Assembly: GCA_021401465.1 (NCBI GenBank)
Contig: JADDMT010000035.1
Location: 248,001-312,000, forward strand
DNA: 64,000 bases
Direction of reading: 5' to 3'
DNA from: Teratosphaeria epicoccoides
Taxonomy: Eukaryota > Ascomycota > Dothideomycetes > Mycosphaerellales > Teratosphaeriaceae
The notes below the pieces were generated by a model, which saw only the letters and a list, made by a program, of their open reading frames with translations, was not told the DNA's origin and did not search any database. Every line of letters begins with the position of its first letter. The stretch's first letter is position 1. Position numbers and translations under genes: made by a program. Positions 10,350 through 21,887 of this stretch are shown piece by piece.

Positions 10350-12687
10350 ATGGCTGACGACAAAGGTTCTTCTGCGCGCAAAGACCCGAACAGGAGCGAT
10401 TCCGTCGTTGAGCTTGTCAATCTCAACCAGAATCTAGATGCAAAGTATGCATAAGCCTCAAGAGCCCCAAGCGGTGCTTGGGACAGAATGCCTAACCGGG
10501 TCCTAGGATCTCCAATCCTCTCGCGAACATCCCTCATGATGCCCTTATGCGAGACGTCGAGCTCTTCGCTCAAGACAAAGGATTAGTCGATAAGACAGAC
10601 CTGCTCAAGAGAGGCGCTTTGATTGCTCAAGATCCGGCCAATTTTGAATCGATCGATTCCTTGACGGCAGAGGAGAAGGGTCACTTGCGAGATGAGACTG
10701 CTACGAGGTGGAAACATCCGCTCTCACTGTATGTGACAATCGTCGTGTGTTCGATCGGCGCCGCAGTGCAAGGCTGGGACCAGACTGGGTGAGGAATAGC
10801 ATCCTCGATACCTCTGCCTCGCAAATTCTGACGATTGCTAGTTCCAACGGAGCAAACCTCAGCTTCCCAGTCGAGTTCGGCATCGGCAAGGGCGAAACAC
10901 ATGGCGACCCTCACCAAAAACGAGACAGCTGGCTGGTCGGCCTCGTCAACGCGGGTCCATACATCGGCTCTGCATTCATCGGCTGCTGGCTTTCTGACCC
11001 GCTGAACTACTACTTGGGACGGCGAGGCACAATCTTCATTTCCGCTGTCTTCTGTGTGCTTACGCCAATTGGTGGAGCTTTGACGCAGACGTGGGAGCAG
11101 CTGTTCATCACGAGATTGCTTATGGGGTGAGTGTGGTTGTCAGGACAAGCAGGCAGTGCGGATGGCGGCTGACGCGAGAGCGTTTCAGTATCGGTATGGG
11201 TCTCAAGGGCTCCTCGGTGCCCATCTTTGCAGCCGAGAACAGTCCCCCAAAGATCCGAGGCGCTTTGGTCATGAGCTGGCAGATGTGGACTGCCTTTGGT
11301 ATCTTCCTAGGTTTCTGCGCTAATCTGGCTGTCTACAACGTCGGCAAGATCGCCTGGCGCTTGCAGATTGGATCGGCTTTCCTCCCAGCCGTACCTTTGG
11401 TATGCGGCATTTACTTCTGTCCGGAGTAAGCATATCCTTTGAAGTGTCAATTGCTGGGGCATGCACACTGACAGTCCAGATCTCCGCGATGGTACATGAA
11501 AAAGAACAAGTACGAGCAGGCTTATCAGTCTTTGCTACGCTTGCGGTTCCATCCAATTCAAGCTGCGAGAGACTTGTATTACATCCATTGCCAGCTGCAG
11601 GTTGAGAATTCGATTGTTGGGGAGAGCAATTATCTCACGAGATTCACACAGCTGTTCACAATCCCTAGGGTGAGGAGGGCGACCTTAGCTTCGTTTACGG
11701 TCATGATTGCACAGCAGGTCAGTACAGCCATACACGGAACTGCCGACGGATGTGGCAGCTGACCTGCATGAAGATGTGCGGTATCAACATAATCGCATTC
11801 TACAGCTCGACAGTCTTCAAGACTGCTGGCGCGAGTGAGAAAAATGCTTTAATTGCGTCCTTCGGATTCGGTCTTGTCAACTTCGTCTTTGCCTGGCCGG
11901 CGATTTGGACTATAGACACCTTCGGCAGACGAACACTCTTACTCTTCACCTTCCCAAACATGGCCTGGACGCTGCTTGCCGCGGGATTCTGCTTCTACAT
12001 CCCGCAAGAGAACAAAGCGCACTTGGGTCTCGTCGCCATGTTCATCTACTTGTTCGCTGCCTTGTAAGTCAAACGTCCTACATAAGCTTCGCAAATAGCC
12101 TTCATGCCGACTCGGAAACAGCTACTCGCCCGGCGAAGGGCCTGTGCCGTTCACCTACAGCGCCGAAGTCTTCCCGCTTTCGCACCGAGAAGTAGGAATG
12201 GGCTGGGCCGTCGCAACCTGCCTATTCTGGGCATCAGTCCTTTCGATCTCCTTCCCAGCAATCCTCGCTGCCTTTGGTTCCACTGGAGCTGTAAGTGCCT
12301 CTCCCACCACCTCTGACCGCGATGAGCCTACTGACCATCAACCAAGTTCGGCTTCTACGCCGGCCTCAACGTCATCGCCTTCATCATGATCTTCCTCTTC
12401 GTGCCCGAAACCAAGCAACGAACGCTCGAAGAGCTCGACTACATCTTCGCTGTAAGCCCAGTCCTCCAACCCCTTTCATTTCTACACGGGTCTCACATTC
12501 GTCGCAGGTCCCAGGCAGAAAATTCATCTCTTACCAGACGACTGAGGTGCTGCCATGGTGGTTCAACAGATGGGTGCTTCAGCGTAAAGAGGCCAAGTTG
12601 GCCCCGTTGTACCAGTTTGATCATACTTTGTTAAGTAGGATCAGCAGTGATGTGGCGATTGAGGAGCGGCCGAAGGTCGAAGGGTAG
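10350..12687 (+). CDS. MFS sugar/polyol transporter, nine exons
   Basis: Exons 10350-10444, 10507-10788, 10842-11126, 11189-11425, 11480-11717, 11774-12063, 12122-12290, 12347-12451 and 12508-12687 join in frame to 626 residues. The cytosolic N-terminus is about 100 residues, longer than in hexose transporters. Membrane-domain motifs are GWDQTGSNGANLSFP, LGRRGTIF, PESPRWYMKK (typical sugar-transporter PESPRW), FGRRTLLLF, YSPGEGPVPFTYSAEVFP and VPETKQRTLEELDYIF. It belongs to the fungal sugar-porter branch with long tails; the substrate is not determinable. The junction in QQ/MCGINIIAFYSS (intron 11718-11773) was chosen because it restores the usual family wording and places a CTGAC branch site just before the acceptor. 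Eight introns contrast with the four in the other transporter, so they are not recent duplicates. Confidence 0.9.
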
Positions 12688-13025
12688 GAGAGTCTGATGA
12701 TGATGGGGCTTAAAGATTGCATCATGCGTTACGAAGAGACAACATGTTGAGGTTGGACGAGGCGAAGCGCGGAGCAAGATGTCTATCCATATGTTGCAAT
12801 GTTATCTATCTTTTTCCCGGCTGTCGGACAGGCTCACGGCGTCTGCGTTGCCTTCGAGAGGGTCGGAGACTCGCAACCGGGGTAACTGCATCTGTTGCGA
12901 TCATCCATATAGTCCAGTGCACGGCCATGAGAGAGAGACCAGCACCCAGGACGGCAAAAGTTCATGTATAACTCGTCAAATCATACAAAATGCACGTATC
13001 ATCTATGGTAGCCGCTCCCAATCGT
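12688..13025. other. Intergenic, convergent gene ends
   Basis: Space between the 3' ends of the transporter and the phosphatase-like gene. Nothing further seen. Confidence 0.5.
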
Positions 13026-14510
13026 CTATGCCTTGCCAGAACCAACATTCACGCTTTCCACAGGCGTATTCGCCCGCCTCTTGCTCACTACCCTCAAACC
13101 ACCAAGCAGCAAGACCAGGCCCTCGATACCGAGCACCACCGCCAACGTCACCATCGCCCCAATCACGCCGTTGACGGCAGGACTAAGGCCGTTACCGCTG
13201 GTGCCCTTGCTCGAAGTCGTGGAGCTGCCGCTGCTGCTCGAAGAAGAGCTGTTGGAAGCATACGCCGCGCAGCTTCCCGTGAAGTTCCCACACGAGGTAC
13301 ACCACTGCTTCTCGGTGCCGACCGAGAACTTGCTCATCTGAGAGGTGAAGTCAGTCCAGCTCAAAGTATCCTGGCCAGAGCCGAAGAGCTGGTACACCTG
13401 CGGCTCAGAGGTGTTGGACGTGGTGCCGTTGTGGAACAAGAAACGGACGTAGATCTCGTCGGTAGTCGGATACGAGGTCTTTGATACAGGCGTGCTAGTG
13501 TTGGTGAAAAGCTCGAAAGTCATGGCTGAAGCGTAGTCGGCCACACCCATCAGGCTCGGTGCATAGGTCTCGACGTTCGGGATCGCAAGGCCGAAGAATG
13601 AAGCGAAGGTACCGTAAGCGCCAAATTGGATACCGATCTTCTGACTTCCGGCTCCAGTGATGGTGCCGTTGAGGAACTGGACGATCTGGGCGGCTAGGAC
13701 CTTGCCGGCAATCGCACGCATGTTGTCGCTTGCGTTGTATGCCAGACCCCACTCGTGAGTGTCTGCGAGCGTGCGGAGCTGGAAGAAGGATTCATTGGTG
13801 ACAATGTGGTTGGGATCGAAGGTTGCGTTGTGGATTTCAGCGACGTTGACCAAGTCGAAAATTGTGTAAGCGTTTTTGAAGCTGATCGCACTGCTGGCGA
13901 AAGTATTGTTGATCACGGGCGTGTAGCCGTTGTAGAAGTCTTGAGTACTGTTCAGCAGCGTTTCGTACTGGCTGCTGAGAAAATAGTTGTTGGAGGACAC
14001 AGTCGCTGCAGCACAGCCAGTGGCACCTTGTAGCCAGCCGTCGTCTTCCTCACCAGCTCCACCGCTCCCACCTGTGACAAGAGAAACGGGAATGAGTTGG
14101 TATCCGGACATTGGCGCCGTGATCACGGTGCCATTCTTGAGAGTCTCAGTGTCCAGACCGCTACCAGAAGGCGGGTACAGTCCTTGCAGGAACCCAGTGG
14201 CGCTATTTTGAAGTACAGTGTCTGCAGGGGCTGAGACTGCGATCTGACTTTGCTTGACCAAATCGTCGTTGATGCCATTGATCTTGTATGTGGCGTCGGA
14301 GTTTATGTACCGGCGCCGGTAGTACTGGCCTGAAGTGTAGACTTCTTGGTATCCTAGCGTTGTGAGATTAGTTGGAGGAGTCATCTTCGCTGTTCTGTCT
14401 CCATGGCGGTGGAACATATAGACGCCGAGAATGGTCTCATTTGTGACTGTCTGGGCCAGGGCTGCTGGCAATACCGCGGCCGCAAGAGCCAAGGCGGAAG
14501 AAGTAAACAT
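13026..14510 (-). CDS. Histidine-phosphatase-superfamily surface glycoprotein (clade 2)
   Basis: Single exon, 494 residues from the ATG at 14510, preferred because it starts a clean signal peptide (MFTSSALALAAAVLPAALAQ); an in-frame ATG nine codons upstream is possible. The catalytic phosphohistidine motif is present (FHRHGDRT, His36). The mature protein has many N-glycosylation sequons, paired cysteines near the C-terminus (CTSCGNFTGSC), a Ser/Thr-rich stalk (about 420-445), one membrane span (IGAMVTLAVVLGIEGLVLLL) and a short basic tail. It is therefore predicted as a single-pass cell-surface protein. Acid phosphatases and phytases of this clade use a second His-Asp motif as proton donor; at the matching place here the sequence reads FGAYGTFASFF, with neither His nor Asp. 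Activity is therefore uncertain. Confidence 0.85.
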   Translation of the reverse strand: MFTSSALALAAAVLPAALAQTVTNETILGVYMFHRHGDRTAKMTPPTNLTTLGYQEVYTSGQYYRRRYINSDATYKINGINDDLVKQSQIAVSAPADTVLQNSATGFLQGLYPPSGSGLDTETLKNGTVITAPMSGYQLIPVSLVTGGSGGAGEEDDGWLQGATGCAAATVSSNNYFLSSQYETLLNSTQDFYNGYTPVINNTFASSAISFKNAYTIFDLVNVAEIHNATFDPNHIVTNESFFQLRTLADTHEWGLAYNASDNMRAIAGKVLAAQIVQFLNGTITGAGSQKIGIQFGAYGTFASFFGLAIPNVETYAPSLMGVADYASAMTFELFTNTSTPVSKTSYPTTDEIYVRFLFHNGTTSNTSEPQVYQLFGSGQDTLSWTDFTSQMSKFSVGTEKQWCTSCGNFTGSCAAYASNSSSSSSSGSSTTSSKGTSGNGLSPAVNGVIGAMVTLAVVLGIEGLVLLLGGLRVVSKRRANTPVESVNVGSGKA

Positions 14511-15611
14511 CGTGTTGGAATTGTGCCTGTGTGTCAATGGGCCTCACAACCGCTGGAGAGGAGGTTGGAGCTAGAGGAACTGTACGACCGAGTGGAAAGT
14601 TTACGTCTCTACCTTCCCGCCTTAATGCATGCTGAGAGCCGCTATCCGCCATGTGTGCCTTCCTATCGACGTCTAGCGGCTCGTCTATGTCGCTTACCAC
14701 CCATTGTCAAACCACTGCAAGCCGAGATGCAACGCTGAGAGCGGCGTTATTGGTTTCTTCACCATGCATGCTTGAGAGCTTGAGCTCCAGCCGGAATGCA
14801 TCCATTTTGGGTAAGAGGAGTCCGATCGGCGCAAAGCATTGGTCATGAAGCATGGATAGATCCGCTGTTGAACAGTCTAGCTTTTTCCAGTGCGTCTTGT
14901 TGCTCGGTCTGGACTGCTGTTTTGGGATCTCCGCGGGACCAAAGACGACGGTACACTTCTAACTCCTACAAGCCAATGTCACCGCCATCCCTGGCGACAC
15001 GGTGGCATTCGGCGGCACTGTCAGATGTACATGGATGGTAGATGTCCTGTGAACTATCATGGACTCCGCGCAGGACATGCAAGGATGCCGATACTCAGCT
15101 GATACTCAGTGGACGATCCAGCTCCAGCGAGTGTTGATCAGACGAACATCTCTCCGGGCAGCGGGGCCTTGAAACATCACGCGGGTCGAGTGCTCGCTTC
15201 CTAATGCTCACTCTCGATTGACGAGAGCATCAGCATAGTCATCGACGGGACCGGCTGATAGATTGCCTGCCTGGGTGAAGTTCTTCGGGAAGTGAAGTGT
15301 CACACTTTGAACGCTTGCTCAAGAAGCTGAGGCTGAATCTTAGCGGCGGTGGCATCCGCTCTGTGAAGTTGTGATGGTACAGCACATCAGCTGCTTCACA
15401 CATGAGTCGACATGCAGCAGCAGATCGCAGACCTTTCCTCACGTCATATAAATCTCCTACCTCCTCCTTGACAAACGCCAACCCCTTCCCTCGCACCAAT
15501 CACACAGACCCTATTACATTTCCCTCCCTCCGCCAATCCCACTCCACCAAGGTCCGGGATATAATTTTCCCCCAAATGCGCTCCCCAGCGCCCCCGGCAC
15601 CGCAAACCCCC
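14511..15611. other. Intergenic
   Basis: 1.1 kb holding the promoter of the phosphatase-like gene and the 3' region of the small Gly/Gln-rich gene. Open frames here are short, without recognisable domains or consistent splice structure. No RNA gene recognised. Confidence 0.45.
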
Positions 15612-15972
15612 TCATCCCCCAAGCATCTGCGCCCTCTGCATCATCATCTGCGAAGCGTAATGCGCCATCTGCTGCCTCTGCATCTCTTGCAACCGCTGCA
15701 CCTGTGCCATACGCGTCTCCGGACTTGAAAAGGTATCGGAGTCTTGGTTCCAGAAGTTTTCGTCGTCGTCTTCCTGTTTTGTAGATTTAGTGGAAGGGAA
15801 TAGGGGTGGCAAGGGGAAGAGGAGAGGAGTTTACGTTGGTTTCGTCGAAGAAGCCGCTTCTGGTGCGATGGAGGGGTGGTGGCTCTCGAGATCCTCTGCC
15901 CCCACTGAAACCACCGCCTGCGCCGAAGGCTCCCGCGCTAAGACCGCCACCAAAACCGCCCCCGAAGCTCAT
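15612..15972 (-). CDS. Small Gly-rich / Gln-Met-rich protein, hypothetical
   Basis: Two exons (15972-15835 and 15773-15612) join in frame over a 61-bp GT-AG intron to give 99 residues. The N-terminal third is Gly/Phe-rich (MSFGGGFGGGLSAGAF), the middle is acidic around the junction (DETN/EDDDENFWNQ), and the C-terminal third is a predicted helix rich in Gln and Met (AQVQRLQEMQRQQMAHYASQMMM). I do not recognise the family. The ATG at 15972 is chosen because the upstream in-frame codons have no family-like features. The good splice junction and the coherent acidic segment support a real gene; function is unknown. Confidence 0.6.
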
Positions 15973-16676
15973 TGATGCTGACGGAAGTTCTTGTCTTGAG
16001 GTTTGAGAGAGGTGCTTGCTCAATACTTGAGATTGCTGGCACTTAGTGGATCGAGGAACGATCAACTCAGAGGCGACGAGGTTGAGCATTTATGTCGAAC
16101 GTAGCTACAGTCACAAAATCAGACGTCTGCTTACCCACGTCAGATTGCTCAACCACCATGACGCTCATGACAGCGTGATGCCTGACATTGACGTGTTCTG
16201 CTTTTCACGCTTGCATGTGGCTTCGATACAGGAGCGTAGAGGGCTGGCAGCTTCAGTGAGCAGAGTAATTGAGCGCGAACGTTTACAAAGCGCCACCCGT
16301 TTCCTTCTAGAGCAGCAGGCGCTGACAAGGCCACGTCTTGCCCGAGGAGAGCGACTTGTCGCAGTTGTAGCTACGATGTCACATTGACATGGCTGTGCCT
16401 CCAGGTGATGGCGTGGCACCTGCCGCTCGAGATCATGTACTTGCGCGAGGCGCTATCGCTATGCTGGCGTCGCGTTCTGGACGGCGCAGGCTGGATCCAT
16501 ATCCTGCTGCAGAGCAATGCCAACTCGAGATCGCGCTACAGGCCTGACCAAACAGTAGTCTGCAGCGAGAGATGCCTGCCACGAGGTGCACTAGCAGTGA
16601 CAGTGCCACGTCGCCTTGGAACACGATCGAGGCCATGATCACCAGGAAGTATGCTCCTAATCACTCCCTGCATCTC
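15973..16676. other. Intergenic
   Basis: Promoter side of the small protein gene and 3' side of the peptidyl-tRNA hydrolase gene. No supported gene. Confidence 0.45.
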
Positions 16677-17501
16677 TCAGCCCTTCTCAAGTTGTCGCAA
16701 CTTCCTGACAACCTCCTCCACGGACCCCTCAATCTTCTCCCTCTCCGCTGGCTTCATCTTCGCCAACACATACCTCGCAACCTCATCGCTCTCCCTACTC
16801 ATCGGCCTCCCAATACCAATCCCAATCCTCGCCAACGGCGTCTGAGGCATCGCAGTCATGATACTCTTAAGCCCATTATGTCCCCTCGCGCTCAATCCAC
16901 TCGCTGTCCGCACCGTGACTTTGCCCAGCGGCTGCTCAAGCTCGTCGTAGATCACCACGAGCCTGCCCTCGTCGCCCACGGGTATACCTCGCGACCAAGC
17001 TTTGAAAGCTACCTTGACGCCTTTGCCTGATTCGTTCATGTACGAAGTGCTCTGCCACAGCGTCCAATCGCCGTTACTGCCGGTGATGGCTGGTCGACTG
17101 ACGAGTCCATTGCCCAGTGAGCGGTCTTTGCTGAATTGACTATATCCGAGGCGCGCAGCGAGCTTGTTGACCACGGTATGACCGGCGCTGTGGAGGGTAT
17201 TTGCGTATGTTGAGCCAGGATTGCCGATGCTGCAGACCAAGAGAGGAAGTGTACGCGCAGGAGCAGTCATTTGCGTGCTCGCGGCTGACCTCCTCCTCTT
17301 CCCGCTGCCAAAATTGACCTCGCCCTCCGCCAAACGAGCGACTTGTCCTTCGGTGACTGGTGTTGAGTCCCGCGATGCGATTGTCTTGTCGCGTTTCTTG
17401 CCTTTTCTTGGCTGAGCTTCTTCAGGCGCTCGGACCATTCCTGTAGAACTCCTTTCCTCAACCAAGTTCTCTTCAGGATTCATATTGTCTTCACCCGCCA
17501 T
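16677..17501 (-). CDS. PTH1: Peptidyl-tRNA hydrolase (bacterial-type Pth family)
   Basis: Single exon, 274 residues. The enzyme releases peptides from peptidyl-tRNA that drops off the ribosome; fungal Pth1 proteins of this type are usually mitochondrial. The first 80 residues are polar and basic (KGKKRDK, GKRRRS) and lie outside the enzyme domain. The domain follows with the expected active-site groups: IGNPGSTYANTLHSAGH (the Asn of NPG and the His of LHSAG correspond to E. coli Asn10 and His20), STSYMNESGKGV, YDELEQPLGK (matching Asp93) and ARGHNGLKSI. The long N-terminus does not look like a classic amphipathic mitochondrial presequence, so localisation is unsure; a later start such as MTAPARTLPLL would give a protein close to bacterial length. 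Confidence 0.9.
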   Translation of the reverse strand: MAGEDNMNPEENLVEERSSTGMVRAPEEAQPRKGKKRDKTIASRDSTPVTEGQVARLAEGEVNFGSGKRRRSAASTQMTAPARTLPLLVCSIGNPGSTYANTLHSAGHTVVNKLAARLGYSQFSKDRSLGNGLVSRPAITGSNGDWTLWQSTSYMNESGKGVKVAFKAWSRGIPVGDEGRLVVIYDELEQPLGKVTVRTASGLSARGHNGLKSIMTAMPQTPLARIGIGIGRPMSRESDEVARYVLAKMKPAEREKIEGSVEEVVRKLRQLEKG

Positions 17502-17945
17502 GTCTCTAGAGCGTAAATTTCACGCCACGAGGCCTAGATTCAGCGACTCAGAGACTCAGAAGGAGGCGGGAAGGGGGACGGCACAATGAATACCTGCCTC
17601 GTAAACATTGTATCACGACGCCACTGCGGCAGCGCAGACTTACGAGCGAACTACCATAGGAATCGCTTTGCGTCATTCAGTTGATGGGGATGAAGCATAC
17701 CTGATGAAGTGCAACTCACGGTCGCTCATTGCGATAAGAGACCAACCCTAAACCTCTGTGAAGACATCACGTCTCATTTTGAGTCACGTCTTGCCGGCAT
17801 TGCCCGTCTCGACGCGTCTGCCGATGGTCCCTCGTCAACAGCGACGCTACAGCTGACTTTACTCTTCCCACCTTCAATGGTGATCTCCAGCTTTGTGACC
17901 TTCGCAACCAGACCATCAATCACATAGCTCCCAAATTCCAGCGTG
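17502..17945. other. Intergenic
   Basis: Promoter of the hydrolase and sequence downstream of the decayed transporter. A short minus-strand open frame (17971-17774) continues past the pseudogene end in another frame and has no known domain. Confidence 0.4.
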
Positions 17946-18450
17946 CTAACCCCTCTTCTTAAACAGCTCACCTAGCTCCCTCAAACTCCCACCCTTCATC
18001 TCAGGTAAGAAGAAGACCACCCAAACCACCGGCAGCACGCAAGTACTCGCATACACAAATCCCGCCTTGTCCTGAAGACTCCCCGCTCCCTCACTCTGCA
18101 AGCTAGACGCCGATGGTATAGTGATGCTGCGCCCACGGAGTTGAGCCTTGGACCTTCTGCACAGGTGATCCATACGCAGCCAGACCATCCGACCGAATCG
18201 TCGAAGTTCCAGATGAAGATTGCTGCCGAGGCGCCCTTCTTACTGGTCCCGGAGTCGTCGTAACCAGTGAGACCGCCGATCACGGACATGCATATCGCCA
18301 TCGAGACTGCGCGCCAAAGTATCATCGTCCGCCGACCCACGCGGTCGGAGAGGCAGAACTTCATTGCGTTGCCGACGAAGCCGACCAGGCAGAGCAGCAC
18401 CCGGATCTGGTATTTCTCGTCGATGGCCACGGCCTGGAGGAACAGCGTCG
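17946..18450 (-). pseudogene. Decayed MFS sugar transporter, C-terminal half only
   Basis: Minus-strand sequence still spells pieces of a sugar porter, in at least two frames. At 18430-18250 it reads IDEKYQIRVLLCLVGFVGNAMKF then SDRVGRRTMILW and GASAAIFIWNF, the helix 7-9 region with its GRR motif. At 18188-17946, in another frame, it reads KAQLRGRSITIPSAS then VVWVVFFLPEMKGGSLRELGELF, the family's C-terminal end. Between them the reading frame changes, and the conserved stretch that normally follows the SAS motif is replaced by unrelated residues. Upstream of about 18450 I find no recognisable N-terminal half. No splicing pattern I could find repairs it. It is a third, independent sugar-porter locus in the window and is probably non-functional. 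Confidence 0.75.
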
Positions 18451-19282
18451 TTTACGCTGTCACGAAGGCACTTTCCGTTGCTGACTGCAAGCAGTGCGCT
18501 GTTCCCACGAGCGCATTGATGCCGCCGCTGCTGCTGCATTTCCAGAAGCACGATAAATCTATATTGCGCGATGCTCAACAATCGTGCCTGCTGGTGACTT
18601 CGAGATCGTCGCTGCCACCATCGGTCCACCTTCGGCAGCATAGCGATCGTAGTGAGGACTGCCAGTGTGGAAAAGTCGCTGCTCGCGTCGCGGACAGTCC
18701 AGGCTACCCGATCTGGTTGGAAGCCGTGTCGCGCCATGGCCAAGTGCGACTGCTTCCTGCGCATGCACTTGAAACCCGATCGACAGTGTACCTTATGATA
18801 CCGAACGAAGAGTAGTATCACGCGGGCCTCCGCTGCAGCAGTGTGGAACGCTCGAACGAAGACTCTGGCAGTAAGGACCCACGAAACGCCTTCATAACGA
18901 AGGACATAATTCTCTTCGGCTCTATCTCAACTGAGCACGCACCGCAATGCTCGTGGTATCCAGTCCGCGAAAACAATACGACTTCAAGCAGTTGCAGAAC
19001 CACCGCCGGGATCTCTCAAATCTCAATAAACTCGCACTCATGTTCCCGATCAAATCTGCACCTCTCCGCTCAGCGATGTGCGAGCATGTTTCACCACCCA
19101 TCTCTCCTCGCCAAAAAGTACAAGACTAAATCATATTCACAATACGCCTCGCTCATTCCGCTCTTCCGCTCACAGCCCACAGAACGCCACGCTTCGTGAT
19201 CAACCTGATTCGTAGCCCTCGAGCCTATATGGCGAGTGCTGTCCCTCCCCTCTCTCCCTCGTGAAGAGGATGGTAGTGCGCC
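18451..19282. other. Intergenic, possible further pseudogene decay
   Basis: Where the N-terminal half of the transporter would lie, open frames are unlike the family. Open frames near 18843-19199 have no domain signal. Confidence 0.4.
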
Positions 19283-21887
19283 TCATAGTGCATCCACTCG
19301 CATCTCGCCGCCATTCATGGCCCCCATTGACGCATGCCCATTCAACGTGCGAAACTTGGTCATCGTCAACTCCTCATCTATCAGCGACATACCGATACCG
19401 CTATCATCGATATCGGCATCATTGCTCGGCTGCTGCTGTTGCTGGTGCTGCGACTTATTTGGAACCATTTGTGCCTGTTGCGGCTGCAACGAGAAGGTCG
19501 TCTGCTGTGGATATTGTTGTTGCTGATGCAGATTTGGCTGCTGCTGCTGCTGTTGGTGCATATACGTTTCGTGGTGGTGGTGCTGCTGCTGTTGGGCAGC
19601 AGCTTGGCCGTTTGGGCCAGACATGAATGAACCGTTGCCGCTCGACCCAGGTGAGTTGCTCATGCGAGTGGCGCTTTGACTGCGCTCAATACCGTTGGGC
19701 AATACGGGCGACTGATATGCATTCCCGTTTGAGATCGCGGATGGGTATGTTGGCTCGAGAAACCCCCCCATCTCGGCCATCCAAAGTGCCATCTCGTCCA
19801 CAAAGATCTTCAGTACCCACCAGTGACCATAAGATAGCCCGTTCATGATGGTGATGTCACGCAGCGCAGCTGTCCCGATCCCCGATATGCAGTGCAAAAC
19901 CGTCCGCGCGGTGGCCTGAGGGAATCGCCCCGGCAGACTCATCAAGAAGGAAGCCCACCTGTCCAGCACGTTTTCGGTCGAGACAGCTGAAGTTGCGCCA
20001 TCTTGACCGGCCTGAGAAGTTTGACTCTGTAAGAACTGTGCAAAGCCTCCAGGGTTGTTCTGCTCGAAATTGTATGCCTCAAATCCATAGGGATCATTCT
20101 CGAAGATTGGTGGTGCTTTCAGTGGCTCGAGCAAACTCCGCATCTCCTTGGTGAGGATCTTGTAGACTTCATCATAGCCACAGTCAGGTAGCTCTGCTTC
20201 CATAACACGCTTCGGATTGACCATAGTCGACCATTCGCGCCACATCTGTTCGCGATTCTGGTCGATGGTCAGAAGGTTCGCAGCTGCATGGGCTGACTGG
20301 TTCACCCTGATAAGGCGATAGAGTAATCCAGCAAAGACGGTTGCTGGCTTGAGCTTTGCATCGAGCACATGTGCTGGTTGCGAAGCGAAGGTCTTGGCGA
20401 TGTGACCGTGCAGGTTGCCAGAGATGTTGGAGAGGATATTAATCACCACGGCGGGTGCGGCTTGCAATGTTAGGCGGCTGACGAAGCGAACCATTGTGCG
20501 ATACATGACCAGGTCGCACTGCTCAATCCATGGCGCTAAGTTCGGGTGGATGAACAGCTTCTGCACCGGCACGGTCAGGGTACCGTGAAAGGAGGTGTAC
20601 AATCTGAAGAATTGCTTCTCTTTGCAAAACCTTATGCTGTCAATCAGCGATGTGCAATGCGTCCGATACAGTGCGCAAAGTGCGTCCGCTGTGTCCATGT
20701 CGGTCCGTGGCGGAAGGTATGGATGTATCGACGGCAGCACGACAGTCTCACTCTCCGAGAACTCCGGGATGGGGTTGTTCGGAAATCGTAGACTATGTGT
20801 GTAAGACAGAGCCTCAATGCTGCCAGGCTGCATGCCTCTCGTGTCTGGATAGGCGAATGCTTGCGCTTGTGACGCTGTAGCCTTGGACGCGCTGGAGAAA
20901 GCCGAGTGAGGATCATATCCACCGTCTCCTGATGGGAAGGCCGCCGTGTCTGCTTGTAACCTCGGGATATTGTTGAAGTCGAGTTGTGTAGCGCCAGCGG
21001 ACTCGGTTCGGTGTGGTCGGTTGTCCATTTGGTATGCATTGAAATTAGGATTCGTGATTGGGTTCAGGCTCTCGTCGTCAAGGGCAAGATCAACATAGTG
21101 ATACTTGCTCTCGCCTCTGACTCCAAGTCTGCGGGTCTGAATGCCGGGGAAAATAACTCGGACCAGCTTCCCGAAGGATGCAGGGTTGAGAGGTATTACT
21201 CGTTCAGTAGCACATCGGTTGGCATACTGACTGTAGACGCGGTTCCTGGGTACTGACGTCTTGGCTGGTTTGCATACCGCGCGTAGCCTAAAAGAGTCAG
21301 CAAATACCATAACCGACCCTGCGCGATTCATACCAGAGCATAGCAAAAAGCTGCTTCGTCTTCTCGGCCATTGGGGTGCGTTCCTTCTGAATGACCTCTT
21401 GCGCTACCTCGCGCAGTGGTCGACCCTCGTTCTTCGCCAGCATCTCGCGCAGCTCCTTATCATTAGTAGCGGTGACTGCGGATCCTTTGCGTTTCTTGCC
21501 ATCATCCATCTCGGCACCACTGTGGATCGGTACAGAGCCCATCCTAATGTGATTACCATATCCTCCATCTTGCTGCTGGAAATACTGCTGCTGATCCTGC
21601 GCGAACATGTTCGGCAGTTGGTATTGGGCGCTCTGCCCATCGAGCTGTGGCATGTGTTGTGGCGGCGAGGGTATGAGGGTGTATCCGGACATCTCTGCGT
21701 GCTGTTGCTGTATGGCAGGCGCGCCGAAGGATTGCAGCAGCTGCGCAGCTGGGCCATCGTGTGCGTCGGCATGAGGATGTGACGTGAAGGTCTGAGTTCC
21801 TTCGTTTCGCTGAGACAGTGCGGACATGGTGGAAGCGCGACTGTGTGGTCTGCTTTGCGCTGATACGGAGCGGTGTTCCGATGCCAT
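19283..21887 (-). CDS. RFX-type winged-helix transcription factor (Crt1/CPCR1/RfxA-like)
   Basis: Exons 21887-21334 and 21287-19283 join across a 46-bp intron to 852 residues. The N-terminal 130 residues are Gln/His-rich. The RFX DNA-binding domain spans the junction (about 165-250): KTKQLFAMLW / LRAVCKPAKTSVPRN, then RVYSQYANRCATERV and PASFGKLVRVIFPG, ending LGVRGESKYHYVDLAL. Arg and Lys of RGESKYHY contact the X-box in known RFX structures. A long conserved alpha-helical region follows, then a C-terminal polyGln/His tail (QQQQHHHHETYMHQQQQQQ). RFX proteins in fungi repress or activate DNA-damage, cell-cycle and morphogenesis genes (Crt1 in yeast, CPCR1 in Acremonium, RfxA in Talaromyces). 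The start MASEHRSVSAQ at 21887 is the most likely initiator; upstream frame sequence looks non-coding. Confidence 0.93.
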
